Below, piece after piece: positions 13,432-20,513 of a stretch of 20,513 nt of DNA. The stretch covers positions 1 through 20,513 of the forward strand of contig JAZUNS010000013.1 in assembly GCA_045604285.1 (NCBI GenBank), given 5' to 3'. Numbering within the stretch: position 1 is the stretch's first letter; every line of letters starts with the position of its first letter. Source of the stretch: SIG636 sp045604285. Its GTDB lineage: Bacteria; Bacillota; Clostridia; Oscillospirales; CAG-382. The notes beneath the pieces are model-generated. The model ran no database searches. It was not told the DNA's origin and saw only the letters and a program-made list of their open reading frames with translations. The position numbers were made by a program, and so were the translations under genes.

Positions 13432-15891
13432 TTATTTTTTCAGTCCCAAAAGCTCTGCGGATTCGTCACGCATCTTGTACTTAAGGATTTTGCCTGCCGC
13501 ATTCATGGGGAATTCCTTTACAAACAAGAAATATCTGGGAACCTTGTGGCGGGCAATATAGGCGTTGCCAAACTCTTTCATTTCGGCTTCGTCGGCAGTC
13601 TCACCCTTGTGCAGGATGACCCATGCACAGCACTCTTCGCCGTACTTTTCGTCGGGTACGCCCACTACCTGAACGTCCTTTACCTTGGGGTTGGTAAGGT
13701 AAAATTCTTCTATTTCACGGGGGTAAAGGTTTTCACCGCCGCGGATTATCATATCCTTAAGACGGCCCGTTACCTTGTAATAGCCATCGGGGGTACGGCA
13801 ACAAATATCGCCGCTGTGAAGCCAGCCGTCGGCGTCGATTGCCTGGGCGGTAGCCTCGGGCATCTTATAATAGCCCTTCATAATGTTAAAGCCACGGGCA
13901 ACAAACTCGCCGCTTTCGCCGTCGGGCAGCTCTTCTCCCGTTTCGGGGTCGATAACCTTACACTCAACGCCGGGGAAGGGGCTTCCCACCGTTTCCACAC
14001 GGTGGTCTATATCCTCGTTAACCTCGCCCATGGTGCAGCCGGGGGAGGCCTCGGTCTGTCCGTAAACAGAGATTATCTCTCTCATGTTCATCTCGTCTGC
14101 CGCACGCCTCATAAGGTCGGCGGGGCAGTTTGCGCCTGCCATAATGCCCGTGCGCATATACGAAAAGTCCGTCTTTGCAAAATCCGGGTGGCTAAACATG
14201 GCAATAAACATGGTAGGCACGCCGTTAAAGCAGGTTATATGCTCATCGTTTATGCAGGCAAGGGCTGACTTGGGCGAAAAATAGGGTATGGGGCACAGGG
14301 TGCCGCCGTGGGTCATCATCGAGGTCATGGAAAGCACCATGCCGAAGCAATGGAACATAGGCACCTGTATCATCATGCGGTCAGCGGTGGAAAGGTCCAT
14401 TCTGTCGCCAATGGTCTTGCCGTTGTTAACGATGTTTCTGTGGGTAAGCATAACGCCCTTGGGGAACCCCGTAGTGCCGGAGGTGTACTGCATGTTGCAC
14501 ACGTCGTCGGGCTTAACCAAAGACGCACGCCTGCGCACCTCCTCCTTGGGAACCAAAGAGGAACGGGAAAGCATCTGCTCCCAAGTGAGGCAGCCTTCCA
14601 TAGAGAAGCCTACGGTAACTACGTTACGCAGGAAGGGCAAGCTTTTGGAATACAGTGCCTTGCCCGGGGTAAGGCTTTCCAGCTCGGGGCAAAGCTCTTT
14701 AATTATTTCCTTGTAGTTTATGTCTTTGCAGAACTCTATCATTACAAGGGTGTGGGTATCGGATTGCTTTAAAAGATACTCTATCTCGTGAATCTTATAG
14801 GCGGTGTTTACCGTAACCAACACTGCGCCTATTTTTGTGGTAGCCCAGAAGGTAATAAACCATTCCGGCACGTTGGTTGCCCAAACCGCCACGTGGTCCC
14901 CTGCCTTTACGCCCAAGGAGATAAGGGCGGCGGCACAGTTGTCCACGTCCCTGCGGAACTGGGCGTAGGTTCTGGTATAATCAAGGGTGGGGTACTTAAA
15001 GGCGTACTGGTCGGGATAATTCTCTACCATGGTGTCCAGCACGTCAGAGAAGGTGGCGTCGATAACGTCGTACTTCTTCCAAATAAAGGTGCCGGTCTTT
15101 GCCCTGTTGTAGTACACCTTGTCGGTAACCTTTTTATCACGGCTAAGGGCGGCAATAAAGCCTGCAAAATGGGTAAGAACTATGTCTGCATCGTTTATCT
15201 CTTCGTTCCACGCCGCACAAATAAAGCCGTCAAAGTTAAGAGAGGAAAGGGCGTTTATTATCTTTTCAACGGGCAGGTCGCCTTCGCCAATAAGTACGGT
15301 CTTGCCGTCCTTCATATCCCCAAGGCGCACGTACTTGATATAGGCACCAAGGGTTTTAATGGTGGTTTCGGCGGTTTCGCCTGCACCAAAGTAGGTGCCG
15401 CGCACGTTCCAAGAAACACCAAGGGCTGCGGAAGAAAAATAGTTTATTATATCAATAACGTTTTCGGTATCCGCAAGGTAGCCTACGGTTTCCAAAAGTA
15501 TGCCTACGTCTGCATCCTCTGCACGCTTTATTGCGGCGTCAAGCTTTGCCCTTAAAACATCGTTATCGGTTTTTTCTTCTACACGGATAATTACGTTGTC
15601 TACGCCTGCGCTTGCTGCCATATCAACGTATTTTACTATTGCTTCGGGCGTTGCCTCCTCCGATTCAACGGGGCAGGGATAGCTTAAAGCAGAAACAGCA
15701 AGCCCGCGATTTATAAGCTTTCGTTTTGCGTCTGCCACACGGTCACGGCGCAGAATGCTGTCATGGTGCTGACCTCTTTCCTTTATGGCGTCGTAAATCT
15801 CAAAGCCCGCAAAGCCGTAATCATAGGCGTAACGGCAAACGTCGAGGAAGGAAGGGCGGTTTACGAATTTTGTGGAAAATACTATTTTCAT
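13432..15891 (-). CDS. TIM-barrel (sugar-phosphate isomerase-like)-acyl-CoA synthetase fusion
   Basis: This 819-residue protein has two halves. Residues 1-about 250 match the xylose-isomerase/AP-endonuclease-2 TIM-barrel family (GFAGFEIYDAI, LLETVGYLADTENV, YVRLGDMKDGKTVLIGEGDL). Glu134 is kept, but the His residues that usually bind metal are replaced (for example VRLGD where H-x-K-D is typical), so catalysis is doubtful. Residues about 275-819 are a FadD-like acyl-CoA synthetase. They carry the P-loop YTSGTTGFPKG (469-479), YGQTE (610-614), GRLKDMIIRGGENLYP (709-724) and catalytic Lys801 (NAAGKILK). All core synthetase motifs are intact. GAGGAGG ends 15 bases before the ATG and lies in the 3' end of the LeuA-like gene, so the two genes form an operon under the Leu-type T-box. 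The substrate is unknown; a branched short-chain acid is the inference from regulation. Confidence 0.9.
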   Translation of the reverse strand: MKIVFSTKFVNRPSFLDVCRYAYDYGFAGFEIYDAIKERGQHHDSILRRDRVADAKRKLINRGLAVSALSYPCPVESEEATPEAIVKYVDMAASAGVDNVIIRVEEKTDNDVLRAKLDAAIKRAEDADVGILLETVGYLADTENVIDIINYFSSAALGVSWNVRGTYFGAGETAETTIKTLGAYIKYVRLGDMKDGKTVLIGEGDLPVEKIINALSSLNFDGFICAAWNEEINDADIVLTHFAGFIAALSRDKKVTDKVYYNRAKTGTFIWKKYDVIDATFSDVLDTMVENYPDQYAFKYPTLDYTRTYAQFRRDVDNCAAALISLGVKAGDHVAVWATNVPEWFITFWATTKIGAVLVTVNTAYKIHEIEYLLKQSDTHTLVMIEFCKDINYKEIIKELCPELESLTPGKALYSKSLPFLRNVVTVGFSMEGCLTWEQMLSRSSLVPKEEVRRRASLVKPDDVCNMQYTSGTTGFPKGVMLTHRNIVNNGKTIGDRMDLSTADRMMIQVPMFHCFGMVLSMTSMMTHGGTLCPIPYFSPKSALACINDEHITCFNGVPTMFIAMFSHPDFAKTDFSYMRTGIMAGANCPADLMRRAADEMNMREIISVYGQTEASPGCTMGEVNEDIDHRVETVGSPFPGVECKVIDPETGEELPDGESGEFVARGFNIMKGYYKMPEATAQAIDADGWLHSGDICCRTPDGYYKVTGRLKDMIIRGGENLYPREIEEFYLTNPKVKDVQVVGVPDEKYGEECCAWVILHKGETADEAEMKEFGNAYIARHKVPRYFLFVKEFPMNAAGKILKYKMRDESAELLGLKK

Positions 15892-15901
15892 AAAGCTTTT
15901 G

Positions 15902-17290
15902 TTATTCCTCCTCAAAGACTATCTTGTTAAGGGCGTTGATGTACGCTCTGATGCTTGCGGCAATTATATCGGTAGAGGTACCGTTGCCCGAATAAAGCTT
16001 GCCGTTGTTTCTAAGCTTTACAATGGCACTGCCCAGCGCTTCTTTACCCTCGGTAACCGCCTGCACCTGGAAATCGTCCAGCTCGTAGTGGTGACCTATG
16101 CACTGCTCTATAGCTCTAAAGGCAGAGTCTACGGCGCCGTCGCCCATGCTTACGCCGCTTATAATCTCGTCGTTGCATCTAAGAGTTACCTGGGACATAG
16201 AGCTTGTCAAGTTGCTGCAATTGGTGGTATAGCTTTCAAGATGGTAGGTAGAGGGTGCCTGCATTGCGTTGCTTGCAACAAGAGCTTCCAGCTCCTTGGC
16301 ACCCACTGCGCCCTTCTTGCGGCAGATATTCAAAAGCGCCTTGTGAACGTTGCCGCAATCTGCGTCGGAAAGGTCGTAGCCCAGCATTGCTGCTGCCTGT
16401 GCTACCTGGGATATGGTACTGTCGGAATCAAGCAGAATCTTATTCTTTTCGCTTATCTCAGCCTCTGCCTCATAAGCCTTGTGGCTGATGGAGGAGAGCA
16501 AATCGTCTATACTTGCGTGTATTTTAGTATTGCGCAGGTTGGTTGCAGCATCTATTTCCGCACCGCAAACGCTGAGCGTATCTGAGATCTTGCCGGTTAA
16601 AAGCACGTCCTTGCCTGCCATAGCGCATTTAAGCCCTTCGGCACCCTTGGCTATTGCGGCAATCGCCGTTGCAGCCGCCATGCTTATGCGGTCGGAAACC
16701 TGAACGTAAACGGCAATGCCTACGGCGTTTTTAATCTTCTCTACCAAAGCGGCGGTCTTTTCGGGCAGTGCTATGCCTGCATCGTCGCAAAGGGTAACTA
16801 TGCCTGCGCCGTTTGCCTCAGCCTCTTTTGCTGCGGCAATCAAAAACTCCTCATCGGTGCGGGTGGCGTCAAGGGCAACAAATTCTACGTCCTCGCAAAG
16901 CTCCTTGGCGGTCTTTACCAGCTCGCCTATCTTTCCAAGCATTTTATCTGCCTTGATGTGATAGGTGTACTCCATCTGTACGGTGGAGGTGGGAAGCTCT
17001 ATTTGCAATCTGGGCTTTTCTGCGTCCTTTATGCACTCCCAAGCGTCCTTAACGCTGTCGGCACTGAAGCCAACGGGGATGGCAACGGTGGCGTTTTTAA
17101 GCTTTTGGGCGATGGTTCTGTATATTATCGTGTCTTCACGTAGATTCTTTATGGGTGCAAGCTCTACCGCATCAATGCCAAGAGCGTCGGCGCAGGCGGC
17201 AATAGCGGTCTTTTCACGGAAAAGCAGGGCGGTTTCGCTGTCAGCCCCAAGCTTTTTAAGTGTGATGTCCGTAATCTTAATGTTTCTCAT
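15902..17290 (-). CDS. Divergent LeuA-like protein, probably non-catalytic, with leucine regulatory domain
   Basis: This 462-residue protein is colinear with 2-isopropylmalate synthase: an HMGL-type barrel (about 4-250), a linker, and the LeuA allosteric dimer domain (about 345-458). The latter shows GDGAVDSAFRAIE and GTSTDIIAASIRAYINALN, as in true LeuA. The barrel has lost the active site. The usual TLRDGEQ is TLKKLGADSE (10-19), and the metal motif HxHDD is QVSDR (197-201), with the GIHxDG linker motif also absent. VEFVALDATRT and DDAGIALPEK remain as structural relics. It may be a leucine-sensing pseudoenzyme or have a new activity. GAAAGGGG lies nine bases before the ATG. A T-box leader with a CUC (Leu) specifier precedes it and the TIM-barrel/synthetase fusion follows ten bases later. 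Confidence 0.88.
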   Translation of the reverse strand: MRNIKITDITLKKLGADSETALLFREKTAIAACADALGIDAVELAPIKNLREDTIIYRTIAQKLKNATVAIPVGFSADSVKDAWECIKDAEKPRLQIELPTSTVQMEYTYHIKADKMLGKIGELVKTAKELCEDVEFVALDATRTDEEFLIAAAKEAEANGAGIVTLCDDAGIALPEKTAALVEKIKNAVGIAVYVQVSDRISMAAATAIAAIAKGAEGLKCAMAGKDVLLTGKISDTLSVCGAEIDAATNLRNTKIHASIDDLLSSISHKAYEAEAEISEKNKILLDSDSTISQVAQAAAMLGYDLSDADCGNVHKALLNICRKKGAVGAKELEALVASNAMQAPSTYHLESYTTNCSNLTSSMSQVTLRCNDEIISGVSMGDGAVDSAFRAIEQCIGHHYELDDFQVQAVTEGKEALGSAIVKLRNNGKLYSGNGTSTDIIAASIRAYINALNKIVFEEE

Positions 17291-17333
17291 AGTGTAAAAC
17301 CCCTTTCAATGGTTTAAATAACGGTTGTGTATA

Positions 17334-17622
17334 CAAAAAAATCCGCCCCTTTGCTTTTTAAACAAAGAGACGGAAAGTTTTAAACAAATCTATTTCCGCG
17401 GTACCACTCTTTTTCATCCCGTAACGGAATGCCCTTTGGATGCCACTACATCCTAACTCTATTACGGGAGTTCCCGTCTGCCACTACTCTTGGGTGCAAG
17501 GTTCGCAGCAGCCGCTCCGCGGTGAGTTCCCCAAAGCTTTCCCAATGCCTCGCACCAACCGGCATCTCTCTCAAGGCGAAAGCGTTTTGCGTACTATTCC
17601 GCATCACTGCGTTTTTCGATTT
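17334..17622 (-). ncRNA. T-box leader, tRNA-Leu (CUC) specifier
   Basis: The T-box AGTGGTACCGCGG is at 17396-17408, with UGGU suiting a discriminator A. The terminator has 11-bp arms at 17343-17353 and 17363-17373 followed by a T-run (17334-17342). Stem I shows the classic specifier loop. The 5' side reads GCGGAATAGTACGC with the AGUA motif; the 3' side reads GAACTCACCGCGGAG. GCGG pairs with CCGC, leaving the codon CUC at 17524-17526 followed by A. The apex carries GAGAGATGCC...GGTGCGAGGCAT. It should switch on the LeuA-like/synthetase operon when tRNA-Leu is uncharged. Confidence 0.93.
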
Positions 17623-17628
17623 GTCCGC

Positions 17629-17657
17629 ATTTTAACACAACGTTAAGCCGTTGTCAA
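17629..17657 (-). promoter_or_regulatory. Promoter of the Leu-type T-box operon
   Basis: TTGACA (17652-17657) and TAAAAT (17629-17634) are separated by 17 bases on the minus strand. It lies just after the stop of the large dockerin protein; an A/T-only hairpin-like stretch in between is too weak to call a terminator. Confidence 0.85.
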
Positions 17658-17676
17658 TAGTTTTTTTAAAAAAGTT

Positions 17677-20253
17677 TTAGGAAACTAAAGTCTTTTCAAC
17701 GGCAATAGAGTCGGTGGTGTTGGCAACGGCGTCACCGTTGGTGTCGGCAGCCTCCTCAGAAAGCTCGTTTAACGTGCCGGTGCCGTTTATGTGCTTGTCA
17801 AGCATCAGAATATCTGCTGCAGAAACTATTGCGTCGCAGTTAAGGTCGCCCGTAAGCACGGTAATTCGGCTTTCGCCGTTGCAGCTTATGGTCCAGCCCG
17901 TACCGATAACGGTGGTGTCGGCAACGGCGTTCCCTGCAGAGTCCGTAACGGTAACGGCGTATTTAAACAGTGCCTTTACAGCCGCTGCGTTGGCGTTTGT
18001 GCCAAAGCCCCTGAAATACTTGTCACCAAGGTTGTAGTCGCCCGTAGCTGCGGCGGTATCCGTCAGCTCAAGCTTTGCGGGGTCGGTTACCGCAAAAGAG
18101 GTGCTGAGCAGCTTGATCTCGAAGGGGACAGATCCGTTAAGGAAGTTGGCGATTACTTCATAGGTGTAAGTACCCACGGCAAGGTTGCTGAAGTTTATGG
18201 AAGCGTTAGCACCGGAAAGATTGTAGGTTCGGCCCATGGTGCTTGCCGTATGGGACGCAACCTCACTGCCGGAGGAATTCTTTACACGCACAATCGTCTG
18301 GTAAATATCCGACGTGCTCTCTACCGTACCGCCTAAGGTAAAGGCAGAGCCCTGGGTAATTGAGGTGGGATACACCCCGTTTGCCACCCTGGACCACGCT
18401 GCATAGAAGGTTACGATATCCCTATCAACGCTGGTGGTCTTTGCAACCTTTGTGCCGTCTTCATAGGTCATTTTTATCATACCCGTAAGATCGTCTGACA
18501 CGGTAAGCCATGTATCGGAGAAGGAGGCTGTGTTAGTGTTCTTATAGCCCCACTGTGCCTTGTTGCGGCGGTAAGCGGTCCAGCCGGAGAATACGTAGCC
18601 GTCTCTTGTAAAGGTGTTCTTTCTTATAGCGGTGGAGGTGCCGTAAACTATCTTCTGGTCTTCCATGGTACCCGTGCCGCCGTTGGCGTCGTACTGAATA
18701 TAGTAGGAGGTAGTGCCGGTTGCGTTGGGCGTCCACTGTGCATAGCAGGTTACGGTGTCACCGGTGGAGCCTGTAAGCATGGAAACGCTTTGCTGGTCTT
18801 TGTAAAGAGCTAAAACGGAAGTGGCGGGCTGAGAGCCCTTGAGATACCATCTTGCGGTGCCGTCAGCATCGGTGTAAAGCCATCTCGTATCGGATTTACG
18901 GTATAAATACCAGCCTGCAAAGGTATAACCGCTGCGGGTAAACGTATTGTCTCTAAGCTTGGTGGATATGCCTCTGATATGGTAGGTATTGGACATAGAC
19001 CCCGTACCGCCGTTAGCGTTATACTTGGTGGTCCAAAGCACGGCGCCCGTATCAAGGCTGGTCATATCGCCGCTGCCGGAGGTGTAGCTGCAGGAATATA
19101 TACCCTCGCCGGAGGCGGAGCTGCAGTTAACGTTGTAGTACATTTTAAGGTCGCCCGTAGTGCCTTGCCCCGTTCTGAACCCGCAGGATTCTATTTCTAA
19201 CTGAGAATAGCTTGTATTTTGGATCATAAACGAGGTCTTGGTGGGGTAAACGCGTACGGATTGGTCTGTGGTAAGCTCAAGCCATTTATCAATATTTGCA
19301 CCTACGTTGTAGCAAATAATTATGTTGCGGTTAGAGGTAGAGCTATCCCAAATGGGAACGTAAACAACCTTTTCGTCTTTGTTATAGCCAAAGCCCTGGT
19401 TGGTCCAATCGTCAACGTCATAGGTACCCTTGGAGGTGCTGCTCTTGGCAAATACGGCATTACGGGTATCTATGGTGAAAATCTTATACATATTTACGGC
19501 AGTAGGGCTGGAGGAGGAGCCGCCGTTGGCAGAAGAGGATATCTTACAGCCATAGAAGGTGTTGCCGCTTTTAAGCAGAAAATAAACGTAGCCGTTTTCT
19601 ACCTTAACGTACTTTATTGCACTTACGCTCTTGGAGGTGCCGGAGGTGTTAACAAGCTTAAAAAAGCCGGTTTTCATAAGCTTGGTGCCGTCAATTTTAA
19701 AACGGGTTATGGCTGTGCCGGTCTTCATGGTTGCTACGTAAAGATAGTTAACGCCGTTAATGCCCACAACGGTCATGTCGTTGGCGTGACCGATGGCATT
19801 ATTGGCAGAGGAGGAGGTAGCGCTGGTGCTGGAATAATAATCCATTACGTTTTTTGCACCTGTGTTCATATTTATACGGGTGATGTCGCCGTAAGCGTCG
19901 CTGCCGTCAATTTTTGCAGCGTAGCAGTAGGTGGTGCCAACGTTAAGACCCTGCATGGCGGACATAGTGTTGCCGCCCTCGGTAGTGTTGGGAACCGTCC
20001 ATTTAAGGGTACAGTTGGAGTTTGTATAGGTGGTCTGACCGTCGTAGGTGTAGGCCTGGGTGGTGGTTTCAGGCTGACCTCCGTCTATCAAATAGGTATC
20101 AAAATCGCTGTAATCATAGGTGTCCTCGCCGTCACCTATCATTATTTCGCCTTCATCATATTTGGTTACGGGCGGTGCCGCCGAAACGGGAACAGCAGAT
20201 AAAAGCATACATAAACACAAAACGAAGGATATAAGGGTTATGAGCTTTTTCAT
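17677..20253 (-). CDS. Large secreted protein with two InlB/Flg_new repeats and C-terminal dockerin
   Basis: This 858-residue protein has a signal peptide (1 to about 26, ends VPVSAA). A Ser/Thr/Tyr-rich N-terminal region (about 30-400) has repeated beta-strand patterns such as TRINMNTGAKNV and NVNYLYVATM-like stretches, suggesting a beta-propeller or similar sensor/binding fold. Two Listeria-Bacteroides (InlB B-repeat/Flg_new) modules follow at about 409-507 and 519-621, each with YNANGGTG or YDANGGTG, a TFTR-GY-F-GW core and a final Y/FxAxW. Then come an Ig-like segment (about 625-724) and a C-terminal dockerin-like module (801-858, GDLNCDAIVSAADILMLDKH and DTNGDAVANTTDSIAVEK). The start is the ATG at 20253 after AAGAGG. 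It is likely surface-displayed or scaffold-bound for glycan or host contact; no enzymatic domain is recognised. Confidence 0.87.
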   Translation of the reverse strand: MKKLITLISFVLCLCMLLSAVPVSAAPPVTKYDEGEIMIGDGEDTYDYSDFDTYLIDGGQPETTTQAYTYDGQTTYTNSNCTLKWTVPNTTEGGNTMSAMQGLNVGTTYCYAAKIDGSDAYGDITRINMNTGAKNVMDYYSSTSATSSSANNAIGHANDMTVVGINGVNYLYVATMKTGTAITRFKIDGTKLMKTGFFKLVNTSGTSKSVSAIKYVKVENGYVYFLLKSGNTFYGCKISSSANGGSSSSPTAVNMYKIFTIDTRNAVFAKSSTSKGTYDVDDWTNQGFGYNKDEKVVYVPIWDSSTSNRNIIICYNVGANIDKWLELTTDQSVRVYPTKTSFMIQNTSYSQLEIESCGFRTGQGTTGDLKMYYNVNCSSASGEGIYSCSYTSGSGDMTSLDTGAVLWTTKYNANGGTGSMSNTYHIRGISTKLRDNTFTRSGYTFAGWYLYRKSDTRWLYTDADGTARWYLKGSQPATSVLALYKDQQSVSMLTGSTGDTVTCYAQWTPNATGTTSYYIQYDANGGTGTMEDQKIVYGTSTAIRKNTFTRDGYVFSGWTAYRRNKAQWGYKNTNTASFSDTWLTVSDDLTGMIKMTYEDGTKVAKTTSVDRDIVTFYAAWSRVANGVYPTSITQGSAFTLGGTVESTSDIYQTIVRVKNSSGSEVASHTASTMGRTYNLSGANASINFSNLAVGTYTYEVIANFLNGSVPFEIKLLSTSFAVTDPAKLELTDTAAATGDYNLGDKYFRGFGTNANAAAVKALFKYAVTVTDSAGNAVADTTVIGTGWTISCNGESRITVLTGDLNCDAIVSAADILMLDKHINGTGTLNELSEEAADTNGDAVANTTDSIAVEKTLVS

Positions 20254-20302
20254 AAAAATAAACCTCTTTTCCGAAAAAATGTTGTTCATTATACACTAAT
20301 AA

Positions 20303-20331
20303 AGTATAACAAATACGTGGGTTTTTGTCAA
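20303..20331 (-). promoter_or_regulatory. Promoter of the large dockerin protein gene
   Basis: TTGACA (20326-20331) and TATACT (20303-20308) are separated by 17 bases on the minus strand, about 50 bases upstream of the ATG at 20253. Confidence 0.85.
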
Positions 20332-20425
20332 TGAATCACTGAAACTTTTATGCCCCATGAGGCCCCAAAACGCCCAATTTTGGAGATTTACACAAATTGC
20401 ATCTTGCGTTTTTGTGCAATAATAC

Positions 20426-20451
20426 AATAGGACTGCCGTGGCAGTCCTATT
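20426..20451. repeat. Perfect 12-bp inverted repeat with tiny loop
   Basis: AATAGGACTGCC (20426-20437) and its exact complement (20440-20451) are separated by two bases. There is no T-run on either side, so an ordinary intrinsic terminator is doubtful. It may be an operator-like palindrome or the end of a transcript entering from the right. The rest of 20332-20513 contains no gene or RNA I can support. Confidence 0.6.
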
Positions 20452-20513
20452 CAGACCGCTGACAAAGGCGCAGAACACGAAAAACATAAAAAATCAATTA
20501 TAACAAAGTTGAA

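Noticed and set aside
14788..15555. 255-codon plus-strand open frame
   Set aside because: It is antisense to the TIM-barrel/synthetase fusion, whose family motifs are unmistakable on the minus strand.
15892..15915. TTG start adding eight residues to the TIM-barrel fusion
   Set aside because: The TTG overlaps the GAGGAGG site and the LeuA-like stop; the ATG at 15891 begins directly with the barrel's first strand.
17513..17526. Second T-box-like CCGCGG stretch in the Leu leader
   Set aside because: It belongs to the specifier-loop helix next to the CUC codon, not to an antiterminator; there is only one UGG-containing T-box.
19219..20202. 327-codon plus-strand open frame
   Set aside because: It lies antisense to the large dockerin protein, with Gly/Val-rich low-information translation and no domain or ribosome binding site.
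20296..20487. 63-codon minus-strand open frame near the right edge
   Set aside because: It spans the promoter of the dockerin gene and the perfect inverted repeat, has no ribosome binding site and no recognisable sequence.
1..20513. CRISPR arrays, tRNA or rRNA genes, insertion sequences
   Set aside because: I found no regularly spaced repeats, no cloverleaf-like tRNA sequences, no rRNA segments and no transposase-like reading frames.

Overview
The window looks like a chromosomal segment of a strictly anaerobic, spore-forming gut or rumen Clostridia member (Oscillospiraceae/Ruminococcaceae-like). The grounds are an oxygen-sensitive class III ribonucleotide reductase, a complete spoIIIA sporulation operon, tRNA-sensing T-box leaders, very clean sigma-A promoters and several dockerin-type secreted proteins. 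The organism itself is inferred; no rRNA or taxonomic marker is present.

Layout. (1) 1-2509, minus strand: nrdG then nrdD (anaerobic RNR activase and reductase; nrdD runs off the left edge). Each has its own TTGACA-17-TATxAT promoter and paired NrdR-like boxes 32 bp apart. (2) 2503-8691, plus strand: a MATE/MOP-family flippase (SpoVB-like) overlapping an intact eight-gene spoIIIAA-AH operon, most junctions being 4-7 nt overlaps, closed by a hairpin that can serve both strands. (3) 8737-10548, minus strand: a secreted protein with one dockerin F-hand near each end, a start-less dockerin remnant, and a lipoprotein. (4) 10638-17657, minus strand: the most interesting part, three unusual metabolic genes in two T-box-controlled units. 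(5) 17677-20331, minus strand: an 858-residue secreted protein with two InlB/Flg_new-type repeats, an Ig-like region and a C-terminal dockerin.

The candidate new system is region 4. The first unit has a T-box leader whose specifier reads CUC (Leu). It drives a LeuA-like protein that keeps the leucine-binding regulatory domain but has lost the catalytic DGEQ-type and HxH metal motifs. That gene is followed 10 nt later by a fusion of a sugar-phosphate-isomerase-like TIM barrel to an acyl-CoA synthetase. The second unit has a T-box leader whose specifier most likely reads AUC (Ile), and drives an HTH(XRE)-cupin-acyl-CoA synthetase fusion. Two acyl-CoA synthetases induced by uncharged tRNA-Leu and tRNA-Ile fit activation of branched short-chain acids (isovalerate, 2-methylbutyrate). 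Their CoA esters are reductively carboxylated to the Leu and Ile keto acids in some anaerobes. The specifier readings and domain calls come from the sequence; the pathway is inference.
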